Positions 1 through 11,431 of a stretch of DNA of 28,614 nt are shown here, in pieces (positions within the stretch are counted from its first letter, which is position 1; each line of letters begins with the position of its first letter). Both the position numbers and the translations under genes were made by a program. Below the pieces are notes generated by a model. That model had not been told where the DNA came from. It made no database searches and saw nothing but the letters and a program-made list of their open reading frames with translations. The DNA lies in contig JAKCWW010000810.1 in assembly GCA_026260175.1 (NCBI GenBank), forward strand, positions 9,745 to 38,358, read 5' to 3'. The stretch comes from Reticulitermes lucifugus (lineage: Eukaryota > Arthropoda > Insecta > Blattodea > Rhinotermitidae).

Positions 1-515
1 TATAACCACCTACCAGTCTACAGATTTTATAACCACCTACCAGTCTACAGGATTTTATAACCATCTACCAGTCTACAGATTTTATAAACACCTACCAGTC
101 TACAGATTTTATAACCACCTAAAAGTCTACAGATTTTATAACCACCTACCAGTCTACAGATTTTATAACCACCTACCAGTCTACAGGATTTTATAACCAC
201 CTACCAGTCTACAGATTTTATAACCACCTACCAGTCTACAGATTTTATAAACACCTACCAGTCTACAGATTTTATAACCACCTACCAGTCTACAGATTTT
301 ATAACCATCTACCAGTCTACAGATTTTATAACCATCTACCAGTCTACAGATTTTATAACCACCTACCAGTCTACAGAGTTTATAACCACCTACCAGTCTA
401 CGGATTTTATAACCACCTACCAGTCTACAGGATTTTATAACCACCTACCAGTCTACAGGATTTTATAACCACCTACCAGTCTACAGATTTTATAACCACC
501 TACCAGTCTAAAGAT
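1..515. repeat. 27-bp minisatellite, 19 copies, open at the left edge
   Basis: The core word agtcta recurs at 15, 42, 70, 97, 124, 151, 178, 206, 233, 260, 287, 314, 341, 368, 395, 422, 450, 478 and 505. Every step is 27 bp, except four steps of 28 bp where an extra g gives caggatttt instead of cagatttt. The unit reads roughly ataaccacctaccagtctac followed by agatttt. Copies differ by single bases (ccatc, aacacc, a taaaa variant at 121), and the array decays into unique sequence after about 515. Because 27 is a multiple of three, the minus strand stays open and would spell CRLVGGYKI repeatedly. That is a by-product of the period, not evidence of a protein. The array starts before the window, so its true length is unknown. 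Confidence 0.97.
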
Positions 516-522
516 TGTTATA

Positions 523-1261
523 ACCCAGTAGAATACAGTACACAACAGAGTTGTTGGAAAGTATGAAAATGTGAAATCGTACGAGGACCGGTCGAAACAT
601 AATTTTACAGAACATGTGGTTTTATTTTCGGTCCTGTTTTTATCTCTAATATATACATTTCAGGTACAATTGCACTGATAGCCCACTAATTTCCCATAGA
701 TTACAAACCAAAACTCAGGCACTTGTCACATCGTGGGACGACACTTCCTATTCCCTGTTGACAGCTGTCAGAGTCCTGCATTATCAGCCATTATGTCAAA
801 ACTGTTTTCACCTATCGATTAACTTCATGTTTGTGGCCGCGAAGACTTTTTTTCGGCGCTGAAAAGGTAAGAAAATCGTTCGATGCCAGATTGTGGCCGT
901 ATGTATGATGATTAGGTGGTCTTTTATTTATGATACTCTACGCAACCCAAACTTCTTTTCGACAGACCCTCGTACCTGTTATGCAATAAGTTTAAATAAA
1001 CTGACTGAATATTTTAGACCAATTACCTGGCGTGCATATTTTAAATTTACTTTACAAAATATGGTTTATTCATTGTTATATTTTAACCTAGAGAAATTCT
1101 TCTGAAGATCGCAGAAAGTGCATTAAATGAAGACCTTTAAATATCTATAAGTGTTAAAATGATCAATAAAAAGTATACCGGTACCGAAGCCATTACATTT
1201 ACTACATTTGCTACATACATTTTATTGTGAGCAGCAAGATTTCAGTCGGTAAAGTGACTCT
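523..1261. other. No recognisable gene
   Basis: AT-rich sequence with a 70-codon open frame at 893-1105 (plus) that I do not recognise and that has no coding signature. The only distinctive word is the 12-bp perfect palindrome tgacagctgtca at 759-770. Nothing else supports a feature here. Confidence 0.6.
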
Positions 1262-1500
1262 CTACTACTAACTGGAGCTTCGAAGTCCTTTCTCACAGAT
1301 TTCTGTCTTAAAACCGTGTCCAGACCGACTCTTGTGTCAGTCAATCCTCCTACACAATGTTTACTCTAAAGGGGACTCTTTCTCCTGGGATAACGTGGGT
1401 GGACCTTAATCCCTACTCCTCCATACTGGGCTACGTGAATCAAACACTTTTCATCATCCAATTTAAACTTTTAAACCACAGTGGTGGTTATACGTTGCAC
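1262..1500. repeat. Diverged dispersed repeat related to 19505-19700
   Basis: Two anchors recur in the same order and near-equal spacing in both places. The word gtccagac lies at 1318 and 19554. A block beginning with gggg and reading tttctcc-gggtaa...tggacc...aat lies at 1371 and 19603, which is 53 bp and 49 bp downstream respectively. Overall similarity is low and gapped. The 19.5-kb copy has a possible pol III B box upstream, so the family may be SINE-derived. No promoter box is visible in this copy. Boundaries are approximate. Confidence 0.45.
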
Positions 1501-1589
1501 GAGTTGTAAAATTAAGAATACCTGAATCCTGTCAAACAACGTATTTGTGTGCTGAATATGAGTCACCAAATCAGCATCGATTTAGCTTA

Positions 1590-1905
1590 TTAACTAACTA
1601 ACTAACTCAATGGAGCAGATTCCTTCTTGGATACACAACATTTCCTCAGCTAGTCAGGATATTTCTCCGCATTTTACGGAACCTGAAGATTCATCGCCGA
1701 AATCACAAGGGCTTTACGCCTGTCTGCACATTGAGTCAAGTCAATCTAGGCCACATCCCCAGACTATTATTCCTTGAAGATCAATTTCAGTATCATACTC
1801 CCATCTATACATAGGCCTTCTAAGTTTCTTCTCTCAGGTTTCCCCACCAAAATCCGGCATGCACCTCGCCCCTTACGTGTATGTGCTACATGAAATGCCC
1901 ATTAC
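1590..1905 (-). mobile_element. 3' end of a degraded non-LTR retrotransposon (LINE copy A) with TTAG-type tail
   Basis: Read on the minus strand, 1821-1798 encodes RRPMYRWE, followed by a decayed frame with an in-frame stop. After a shift the frame ends in AMNLQVP plus a stop codon at 1697-1674. A short 3' UTR and four tandem ttag units close the element at about 1606-1590 (seen as taac repeats on the plus strand). This is the layout of the last residues of a common insect LINE polyprotein, which has a basic RxRxRWE segment and a terminal A-A-M-N-L-x-V-P. Only this C-terminal stub is present and it cannot be expressed, which fits a 5'-truncated insertion. It aligns with copy B (12290-12545) through the 3' UTR, including ctcagctagt at 1649 and 12367. 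The family identification comes from memory of similar cockroach elements. Confidence 0.8.
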
Positions 1906-3188
1906 CTTCTCTCTACTATGCAGCAATTATTTCTGCAAAAAGCATTGTTGGTAGTGTTTATAATTGACACAGATTGGCATCTGTGTAAGGTAAAAACTGA
2001 ATTCTGATATATGATAAACGTCATTCTTCAAAAGATCAATCAGCCAGCGAACACGCTTTTTGCTTCCCAGGTTAGTTACCACTGAACGAAAGGCATTCTA
2101 TTCTGAAGGGTTGCTACTTTCTCAGAAGTGTGGCCATACAGCTGTGCAATAACCGTACACAGAGAACTGCGGTTTGTGTGGACAGGAAGTGTGCAGAATG
2201 ACATCTGTGAAGAAAAATAGCGACTTGTAAAATATTCAGCAAACCATTAACTTCCCGTCTGTGTCTACCCAGTTAGGTCATGTTGCACTAAGCTTTGCTC
2301 GTTCTGATGTCTGTAAAGTGGAAAGGAATTGACTCGCAAAGAAAGCTCGTTACGAACTGACCGATGGGGTAGAAGGATAAACCGAGAACGTTATATGCTG
2401 CAAAAGTGAATTAAAGTAACACTTCATTCGCAAAAATAATGTTGGCATTTGCAGGGAAAATGAAGCCTGTCAACATCTGGACTTTTTAAAGTAGATTTAT
2501 GAGATCACAATTTGGTCCGTATACTCGTATGTCTGTGTATCTGTGTGTCCTCTCTTTCAAGTTCTGAATTGCTTGAAGTATTTTCAAGAAAACTTTAAGC
2601 TTGAAAACTTACGCTTGTCGAGAACAACTTGGCTTCACAATTTTTGTCTTCTACAATAGCGAACAATCGAAATTGTCAGATGAAAGCACTGTTTGTTCTT
2701 GGATGCTGCTGACGTTATATATTACCGTACTGTACTCTAGAAAATGTTTAAAATTTACTTGCATTATGGCAATTATCTTACAGTATATTAAAGAAAATTT
2801 GTGGCAGGCAAATATTTACTTCAGTCCTTAGTCCATTGCTATATAAAATAAAGTTTCTGAGTTAATTTTATTAAATTTTATACAATGACAGACCCTTAAC
2901 GTACCAAAGCATTCTGTGTGAAATATATTCTGTAATTCAAGTATTATAAACACGGCGACAATGGTTACTAAATTGTTAGAACAATGCTGCTTAAATGTCC
3001 TATAGGATCGCAAAATAACCTTTGGGAGTGAGACAGTAATATACGCCTGAAAATAACTGACAGAATAAGAAGAAAACAACTTCACCAGAGTAACAAAAAG
3101 GAGGCCTTCATGAACTGAAACTTAGGATGTTACCTTCACAGAACCAATTTGTTAAACTGTTAAAGGGCACAGTATTAAAATCGAACTG
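1906..3188. other. No recognisable gene
   Basis: Mostly AT-rich unique-looking sequence. The open frames at 2601-2831 (plus, 76 codons) and 2828-3085 (minus, 85 codons) have low-complexity compositions typical of chance frames, and I recognise no motif. No repeat copy, tRNA-like box or hairpin stands out. Confidence 0.55.
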
Positions 3189-3240
3189 CTAACTGCCTGA
3201 CTAACCAACTAACTAACTAAATCCTTGGAGCAGTACTTCC
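3189..3240 (-). repeat. LINE-type 3' tail: TTAG repeats beside a shared tggagcag word
   Basis: On the plus strand, ctaaccaactaactaactaa at 3201-3220 is followed a few bases later by ttggagcag. Copy A at 1590-1615 has the same arrangement: taactaactaactaac, then a short gap, then tggagcag. On the minus strand this reads as a 3' UTR ending in ttag repeats. The sequence beyond 3240 does not clearly match the LINE C-terminus, so this may be a heavily truncated copy, another family sharing the tail, or coincidence. Confidence 0.45.
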
Positions 3241-4304
3241 TATAATGTTCATTTGGCAACGCAGTAAATTGATATTACGTAGCTTCAAGGCCAGGTGGAT
3301 TAAAGTAAATATGAAATGTCCGTGCAATTATACTGATATTGCAAAACCAAAATGCTCGTGGAGAAACCTCTCCCAATACCACTCTCTGCAACGGAAGTCC
3401 TTTACATGGAGGGCCCTAGGTATAACCTGTGTCTCTGCGTCGAAAATTGGCGAATAGAAAATCGAAATAGAAAAGACGAATTTTTCAGTAATTAAAAAAA
3501 TATATCGCTTTTATGATACAAAGAATTTATTGCTGTGTTCCCAAACAGTCCTCCATTAAACCCTACCCTAAGCCAGTTGAATTCAGTCCACCGTCTAACT
3601 TCACATTCCTTTAAAATCTGTTTAAATAACATAACTTCTTTTACGCCTACATCTTGGAATTGGTCTCTAATCTTCAGGTTCCAGCCAAATACACGAATAC
3701 AAGAAGCTATTCCCTTGACCCTACAGCTTTCATTACCATCAGTTCTGGCTACAAGTTTCGACTATATATATATATATCATTCTCAGACAATTACATTTAA
3801 CATGGATCCTAAATTTCACATAAAACTATAAAACAAATAACGGGAAATACCTTGAAAAAATATATGTTTATTTTTCTTTTTAGAAATTTAACTGCATTTT
3901 ACTTATCGTGACGTTCTGCCACGTAATGATGGCAGATAAGCGGCACAGCTGCAGAACATACATACTTCTCACTTATTCTCAGACACAATGACGTCCATAT
4001 ACAAAAGTAATCGGCGTCTTAAACATTCAAATCTCCGTAATTTGTCCACTGAGAGTAACAAGGCTCTTCATGGTATTCTCAGAAAAACAGCGATTCTTTT
4101 TCTAAAAGTTTAACACATTCGACTTTAGAATGTCCATATGTAAGGAAGGAAAATTAGTTTTGCAATATTGTTTAAGTGAACTCCATGTTTCAAGCAATTA
4201 AACATCAAGGATATTAAAGTCTTCCGAGTTACTCCGCTGTGACAGCCATAAATTTCTAGACTATATTTTACCCTACCTGAGCTGTGATGTAGGATTTTTC
4301 TTTT
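3241..4304. other. No recognisable gene; contains a TA microsatellite
   Basis: The stretch holds a TA dinucleotide run at 3763-3777 and weak open frames at 3245-3457 and 3535-3831 (plus) that match nothing I know. The latter starts at a non-ATG codon and is C/T-biased. The minus-strand frame at 4125-4430 runs into the SINE at 4305-4533 and is best read as a chance frame across SINE-derived DNA, possibly the SINE body extending further left than I can define. Confidence 0.5.
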
Positions 4305-4533
4305 CATGGAGCAACAGCCCCTCAACAGTCTCCTCATTATCGAGGCTTTACGATCACACTCGGTAGAAATCCTCTGAACGAGTGACCAGCCCGACGCAGA
4401 AACCTCTACCTGACAACACACAACACTCACAAGAGACAGACACGAATGCCTCCGGCGAGATTCGAACCCACAGTCTCACCAAGCGGAGCGGCCGCAGACG
4501 CACGCCTTAGACCGCGCGGCCACTGGGATCGGC
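4305..4533 (-). mobile_element. tRNA-derived SINE (SINE 1)
   Basis: On the minus strand a tRNA-like head runs from about 4530 to 4447. It has an A-box-like segment gtggccgcgcggtctaaggc (complement of 4504-4523) and a strong B box gggttcgaatctc (complement of 4457-4469), the internal RNA polymerase III promoter. The D-arm and T-arm regions are recognisable, but the middle does not fold as an intact tRNA and there is no proper acceptor stem. It is therefore a SINE head, not a tRNA gene. The GC-rich body continues leftward to at least 4305. No clear A-rich tail or target-site duplication was found, so the 3' end is approximate. Confidence 0.75.
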
Positions 4534-6805
4534 GAAGTAGAGTACAGATATGTTAATCAAGGTGTTCTCGAACATGAAACGCAGTATTACGGAAGATAAG
4601 CCACTTTTGTGCATTCAGAAGAGCAAAGCAAGTTCCGTTCCTCGGTCTGGAAAGAAGTTACTTTCATTCCAGGCAGTAACGCCCCTTGTTCCTGCCCATT
4701 TCTTTCAACGTTCATCTCATTGATCTTCTGATTCTTCTTACTCCCTTGCTGTTAAGTACATCTGGAATGAATCCTCTAATCATGTCAGACATCTTCATGC
4801 TACAAAACTGCTATCTCCCTCACAACATGTGCCACTAACCAAGCGTGTGATTAAAATATCGGTAGCTATATATCGCAATTACTCATCCCAAATTCTGCTA
4901 CTTACACATCAAAACATATATGTAGGAGAGGGTTCCACCTATTGCAAATGAGGTTTAAAAAGAACACGGCCCGTGCATCGATATTAATTTGAATATTGCT
5001 TCAAGCAATTATCCTATAGCGTAAAGAGTTATTTCTTTGTTGAACCACACTCTTCGAACTCCATTGTATGGTAGGTAATTAGCTTGTACATTCTGTTACA
5101 CCGAACATGACAAAAATCAAAATGTACCTGTAAATTCCGGACTATTATGCAGATCGCTGTGGACACGTGCCCTAGGGTCAAGGCCGTCCCTGGTCATTAG
5201 TGTAACCTTATAGAAAATTTAAACATAAGGTGTAGGAAAACATATGGCGTGGAGGCTGTTGCATGGTAAGACCTATTTACCCGCACTTACTACATAACAT
5301 ATTTAAAAATCCAGTTCTTATACCACATAAAATATATTCCATCTTTATTACAAATATCAGTTGGTTAAAGCTGTTTGAGGACATAATTGGAATAAGTGCT
5401 TATTCAAAGAAATCGTGTGACACGCGTATATTCTGTGGAAAAAATACAGAAATTTTAAATATTAAATTATAGTGCGCATATAGACCCATTAGTGACTCCT
5501 TTAATGTAACAGGTTTTAATTTGCAGAAATTACTGTTGCAGCTGTGTAATGGGTTGTAAGGTGTAACGACTTTTATAACAAAAACAACAACAACACAGTC
5601 GCTGAAGCACCTGAATTGTTGTCCCTAAGGACCATTGCAGACTGTGGGAGAAATAATTTTTTTCTAAACCAATAAACCAGAGGAGAATTGATATCCGAAA
5701 AAATTTTAAAACGAATGATTTGTTTCCACCATTTAAACAGAAGGGTGAAAGTACGGTTTATCAGTATATGTATACATGGAAAAGCACAAAAGGGACTGTT
5801 GAACACATAGAGAGTCAAATTCTGAAATTAAAATTCAAAATCGGACCACTGGTAAGACTAGTAACAGAAAAATATATTATTATTATTAAGGAAATTCAGA
5901 TATAATTCAAATATAAATTCAAATTCAATTTAAGCTCTATTTCAAAGGCTCTTACTACGACAATATTAAAGAAAAAGTATAGCAGATTTAAATTTTGGCC
6001 CCATTTTCCTCTAGAAATATTGTTCTAAAACACTAAAAGCCTCTAGAAACAACCTAATTTAATGCCAGACACAATAAATGTATTTTAAAATTTTATTAGT
6101 TTGTCTTTCTGTCATGAATGTAGCTACAATTACTTCTGATTCTGTATGCACACTTTTAGGATATTCATGAAATTAAAGGAATTAGACATTTAAATTGCAG
6201 TCGCAGCGTGCACCACGTGCCTTAAAAATAAAATCTGTGAATTTTACCTGCAAAGTCTAGACGCATTTATGTTTGCGCATTTTATTCATAACAAACCCTC
6301 AATATTTCCCTACACAGCCTTAAAATAGTTGCTTTCCTAAGCGCAATGCAGTTTTTTTCTGTAAGACAGGAATTAATTTCAAATTCCATTAAATTAATGT
6401 TATTCTTCTGGCTTTGGATAGGGTTCAGTGGCCTTTTCTTTTAAAAATAAATCTTCGGCCTCGGTAAAAGACAAAGGACCTTTCTAGATGAGCTGGGTGA
6501 CTATCAGTTTTACAATAATAACTCCACTCCAACGGATTAGTAAGTTAATGTCACAGCACAGACTAAAGGTTGCAGTTACCTTCCATTTGAAAACAGCGTG
6601 CCTGCTTTACATAAGGGCAGAAAATGCTTCTGCAAGGGACTTAGAAAATGGAATTTTAAAACACAAGAGTAATGGTTCGAAACATTTACACAAGGCTGCT
6701 TTATAATTGGAGCAAGCCAGCACGGGATTAAGGAAAAGAGTCGTGTAATCAAATCAGGACTTGCAACATAGCACTTAAGTTTCATGCATAAAATGAAATT
6801 TACCT
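4534..6805. other. No recognisable gene
   Basis: Roughly 2.3 kb without a supported gene. Small open frames at 5263-5472, 5573-5818, 5720-5905, 6488-6706 and 6576-6785 are all under 85 codons, overlap in conflicting frames, and show no motif. Short simple repeats occur at 5579-5595 (caa) and 5873-5888 (tta). The word ggttcgaa near 6677 resembles a B box but has no partner A box. Confidence 0.55.
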
Positions 6806-7025
6806 TATAATGATAATGATCATCATCATCGTCATCATATTATCATCATACAGCTACCACAGCCACCATCTCGTGTAACCATAACTACAACATAATATCC
6901 TCATCAGCAAAACCAATACCTCGAACTCGGAAAATATTAGACCTTCACCTATTCAATTATTACCCCCACCACCAAAACAAATGGCCCCATTATTCTCACC
7001 ACCAAAAGCAGCATTTCTGCCATCA
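6806..7025. repeat. Decayed trinucleotide (ATC/ACC) low-complexity tract, G-poor strand
   Basis: A near-perfect atc/tca core at about 6809-6850 (catcatcatcgtcatcat and similar) passes into about 180 bp rich in cca, aac, atc and acc triplets. The plus strand from 6841 to 7020 has only 14 G in 180 bases, while C is common, a marked strand skew. This looks like an old expanded triplet array broken up by point mutation. No protein frame spans it. Confidence 0.7.
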
Positions 7026-10000
7026 TCTCAAAATTTCCATCGAGATGGTTAAGCTTTTGGCTCGGTATAATTTGGTCGTAGGGTTGAGAGGCATATCATT
7101 GCTCTCCTCACTACAGTGTTTTAAGTTATTCTTCATTTCCCTCAGACATACAATATGTTTTGTGTTGAAATTAGTCGCTTCCTCCAGCACATCTTCAGGG
7201 CCACTGAAATTTTAGGCTGTATTATAAAATCAATTCAGAAAATCTGAGAGAGAAAATTTTCCGTAATATTGTAACACCAAAAAAAGGCCTCAGGCACATA
7301 CAAGAGAGTGCATTGTAAGCGCACATAGCAGCCAGACAGAATTCCATAAATCTGTTAAAGTGAGCGTGACACCCAGTATAACGACGATAGAGAAATTACA
7401 GACAAAATATAGAGAATAAACGAAGCTTCAAGTAAAAGTAGGCTCACATTCTTTAATGTGTTGAATAAAACGGTAAATTTCTGGCCTAAAGTATATTGAC
7501 CAGGAAACACTTAAACTGAAATACATGCGCCGATTAGAGCCTTACTCATAACCGGCATAATATTTGCTGTAATAAATGCTTGTGTCACGAAACCGTAAAA
7601 ACGTGTTCTAATTAATTTACATACGACATGTTTATAAGATTGTAAAATCTGTCGAACATTAACGTATGTTTATCGTGTTCTTCCATGTGTAGATGCATTA
7701 TTGTGTTGAAAATTTTTATAATGAAGTTATATGCTTCGAGACTTAAATCTCTGGAACTTTCCACCCACCGCTTAGCACCCACCGCTATTGTATGCACCCG
7801 CCTAAATAACACGTACAATGTAATATAGGTAATTTGCTACAGGAATGGCAGTGATAAATCACAGAAAAGATTGATAAATTGTTAAAACCTCCTAGAGCGT
7901 CTTAATTCAACAACACAAAATTCAGTTTTGCAGATGATTTCTTAAGCACTTAATCGTAAAGACGCATCAGTTTCTAAAAATGGACTCCGATTCATCGGGT
8001 TAGGGAGGAATAAACTGTGAAATTTTATTTATGCCATGGACCCTTAAATTAAAATATATATTTTGAAGAAATTATTTATACATTAGGAAGGAAGGACAGC
8101 TGTGTTAACTTTAAGCTACTATCACCAAATTTCATGTTTTAAATAATGTGATGAAACCAGACTAGAACATTGCAGGATAAAATGTAAAAATAATGAAAAA
8201 AATTCGCGCGCTTTTACAAAAAACCGCTTGATAAATTTGCTCATTTTTGTATAAAATGTAAAGAGCAATACGTCTGTTACGTCTGTAAATGCGTACAGGT
8301 TTTTTTTTTGCGGGAACCTGAAGGAAAGAGACAACTTGGAAGATCAAGACTTATGTAGGAAGATTATATTCAAGTTGATTTTGAATAAGCAGTATGGAAG
8401 TGCATGGACGGCATTTATCTGGCTCTGTATTGGAACAAGTGTTGGGCTTTGTGAACACGTTACTGAACATTCATCTTTCATCAAATGCAAGGAATTTCTT
8501 GGCTAGCTGACGAAATATGAGCTTCTCAATAAGCACTTTGCTGCATGGAGCCCTTTAGATATTTCTGTTTATTGTGTATTACTCCTGACCATCAAATTTA
8601 CTACATATATATTTTTTTGTCAACACATCCTTCTATCTTATCGATATTTGGGTAAAGCTCAAAAAGCGTGAAAGTGTTCTTTCACCTCTAACTCCTGACC
8701 ATAAGATTTCTTTAGGCTTTGCCTCCACTTCTCCACACCTTTGTGCTTAAATATAGAGACTTCAATTTGTGACGTTGCCACCCCACATCAGCGATATCAC
8801 AGAGCACTTCCGTCGTTTGGTTTCATTAAAGTGACGCCTGTACTCCCCTGGAACACTTATATTTGCGCTGCAGGATAATCCAAGTCCCGGTAAGGGTGGT
8901 CTAATAACGTGGCGTGAAGATTGGTAAGCTGTATGCAGGGGCGAGGAGGAAGAAGCAAATACAATTCGGAGTCAGGTTTGATGTCGAGGCTTTCTTCATG
9001 AATACAAGTTAAGGCAGTTTTGTGTATATGAGCAGATAATGATGAAGGAACAGGAGAGCTTGGGCGAGGTAAGTGAAATAATTGGAAGAGAGTAAAACGC
9101 TTGTCGGTGCATTTTCAACGCGAAGGAAGTCATAATAATAGTTGAATAAAGTCACTGCAGGATTTAATGTAAATCGAAATAAAACAAGAAAGAGACAGAT
9201 AGTAGAATTTTACTGAAGTCCTTTTCAAGTGTTTTTAATCTTAAATGAGCCCCGTCAATTTTGGCACTTAGCGTCTCTAGATTCCTAAACAAAAAAATGA
9301 AGTAATCGTAACTAAATGTAAAAAAATTTAGTTCTCAGGTTCTTACACCAAGTGTATAACATTAGCACAGTGTGAAGACGTGTCTGTCCGTGCATGTGCT
9401 TATTTAGTACTGGAAAATACTGAAACATTTTGTGTGAGGAAAACAATAGATTGAGTATGTTTGAAAATACATTGCTGAGAGGCACACGAGGAATACAGAG
9501 AATACAAGTAACAGAATTACATAAGGAATTGCATTATAATTGGTACTACTTGCAAAGATATTGTTAGTATGAAGATATTGGCGATACATTTAGAGAATAA
9601 TGTTACATATATGGATAAGATAATAAGTGTAGGAGTAAGATGTGTAATAATTTATTCGAGATAAATGAAAGGAAGTGTTCGTTGGGAAATCAAATAATAC
9701 ATGATAAGTATAATATTGAAATGTATCTTAAAGAAATGCACAAACAATTCTGTGAAGTGGATTTATGAGGATCACAAAAACTTCCATTCGTGGGTCGTTG
9801 TGGACATGTTCATGAATATGCGGGTTACATAAAATGCGGGGAAATTTTTAGTCAGCTGGTTACGAAGGACTGAGAATCATGGAATTTCATCACTATTTAT
9901 AATTTATAAAAGAAACTCTAAGTCCCTCAAATATGTAACATCCAATGTTAGAATGATGAGTGAGAAGTGAAACGAAAACAATATAGAAGCAAGAAAGAAA

Positions 10001-10404
10001 GCTAATACAATTTGAGTTTCTGCATAAGCATTTGCACGGAAGGGCTGAGGAAAGCCACGACAACGCCGAGTCTCTCCTCTGGCCGATATTTAAAAAAACC
10101 GGAATCTGCAGGTGGAGAAAGGTACGCTACTGATAGTACAATCAATGAAGTTTCCAGGGAAATAGAGAATATTTAATTCATTAAAAACATTTATATTCAA
10201 TTACTTGAGTAACTGACGTCCATTAAATTATAATTAGTTATCCCGACATGAGAAATAAGAATATCTGAAAAACTTAGGCGAGACTTGTCATTTACGTAGA
10301 AGGCAATACTTTCTTTAACGGTAACACATAACAAGGCTGTCAAAAGCTAAAATTTTATAGTGTCAGCGATAGATGAACAAATGAGTATGGAGCAGTAGTT
10401 GAAA
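7026..10404. other. No recognisable gene (3.4 kb)
   Basis: AT-rich sequence. Open frames at 7612-7818, 8122-8334, 8162-8347 and 9404-9589 are short and unrecognised. A 19-bp word recurs 110 bp apart (8581-8599 and 8691-8709, 17/19 identical, actcctgaccat core). A run of ten T sits at 8300-8309. I see no transposon ends, tRNA-like boxes or convincing exon signals. Confidence 0.5.
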
Positions 10405-10548
10405 TCATATTTATAGAGGAATACTGACGTAATCAGAGAAAAACCTGCCCAAATGCAATTTGTCTGCCATGAATCCCGCAAGAAATAGCCTGGGTTCGAA
10501 GCCGAGCCTTCGCGATGAGAGACCGGTAACTAACATTTGAGTTACTAA
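10405..10548 (-). mobile_element. tRNA-derived SINE, degraded (SINE 2, same family as SINE 4)
   Basis: On the minus strand, a decayed A-box region (complement of 10523-10546) is followed by ggtctctcatcgcgaaggct and a B box ggcttcgaaccc (complement of 10492-10503). SINE 4 has the matching ggcctctcactgcggaggcc and gggttcgatccc in the same order and spacing. The body also matches: SINE 2 reads gggattcatggcagacaaat where SINE 4 reads gggatttgtggtggacaaag. Mutations in both pol III boxes make transcription unlikely. The 3' end fades near 10405. Confidence 0.7.
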
Positions 10549-11111
10549 GCAGCAGAAAGTTAAAAAATGAGGGAATGTTGCCTTAGAGCTATCTTTATTC
10601 AAACGAGTAAGGAAATGTACGTACAGACTAGCAATTCCAGTTGAGTTGCTCCTTTTATTTAATTACAGATGCACAAAAAACCATGGCAAATTTGACAGAC
10701 GCGTTTTTGTAACTTTTCTTTGCGAACATATAAAAAACATAGAAAAGTAAGAAGGTCTAAATTTTAATTACGTCGCGGATATAACAGCATAAAGTATATT
10801 TTAATTAAATATATTTTAAGTATATGTTTATCGATCATTTGAGGTGATAGAAAGCTTCTTTGAAATGTTATAGGCATCGATTATTTTCTTTACTCGTCCA
10901 GAAAATCGTAGGACCTACGGAAAATATGTTAAGTATAAAATGCCTTATTTTTAGTATATTCTTCCGAAAATACTCGCCAATTTATAGATTTAATGAATTA
11001 CGCCATAAATGAACCTAGGAAAGCCTATACATGTCCAATAATTCGCTCATTTTGAGCAATTTATTGTATACAGCATTTAATTAAGTGCCCCAGTATCTAA
11101 GTTCATTAAAA
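10549..11111. other. No recognisable gene
   Basis: AT-rich DNA with no open frame worth reporting. A 13-bp palindrome cgtaggacctacg sits at 10907-10919. Nothing else stands out. Confidence 0.5.
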
Positions 11112-11121
11112 TGTTAAATGT

Positions 11122-11431
11122 AAAAGGCAAAGCTATGCCTATATAGGCCTGGACAGGCCCTTAGGGCTCCAGGAGACTGAGGCTCCCAGATTTCCAGAAA
11201 TTCGGCACATGAAGGTTGAAAGGATTTCAGCCCAAAACACCGGCCACCTTTGCCCCCCAGGAAATATTCCTGGTACTCATTTATGTTAGAGTCTGAGTCG
11301 ACCCCAGGGCCTTAGTGCAGCCGGAAGAATTAAGTCAATGAAAAATTGCAATGGCTCCATCGGGAATCGAACCCGCAACCTTCTGGCTTGTAGCGCAGTG
11401 CCTCTACCAAGAGCGCCACTGCATGCCCCGG
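11122..11431 (-). mobile_element. tRNA-derived SINE with probable target-site duplication (SINE 3)
   Basis: On the minus strand the head has an A box tggcgctcttggtagaggca (complement of 11399-11418) and a near-canonical B box gggttcgattccc (complement of 11362-11374), so the pol III promoter looks better preserved than in the other copies. The unrelated body (about 240 bp) runs leftward and includes agtaccaggaatatttcctg and several short palindromic words, ending in a T-rich tail near 11122. The flanks carry tgttaaatgt (11112-11121) and tgttaactgt (11432-11441), 9/10 identical, a credible target-site duplication made by LINE machinery. An open frame at 11286-11477 on this strand is a by-product of the SINE. 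Confidence 0.85.

Noticed and set aside
1-515. Appearance of a CRISPR array or a repetitive protein (87-codon minus frame 181-444)
   Set aside because: There are no spacers: units abut directly. The frame exists only because the unit length is a multiple of three and it breaks at each 28-bp step.
4125-4430. 101-codon minus frame as a gene
   Set aside because: It overlaps the SINE 1 body and shows no motif.
4447-4530. Functional tRNA gene
   Set aside because: A and B boxes are present but the acceptor stem and anticodon arm do not form, and unrelated SINE body follows. The same reasoning applies to 11362-11431 and 13497-13549.
6670-6690. ggttcgaaac as a pol III B box
   Set aside because: There is no A box at the right distance and no repeat body.
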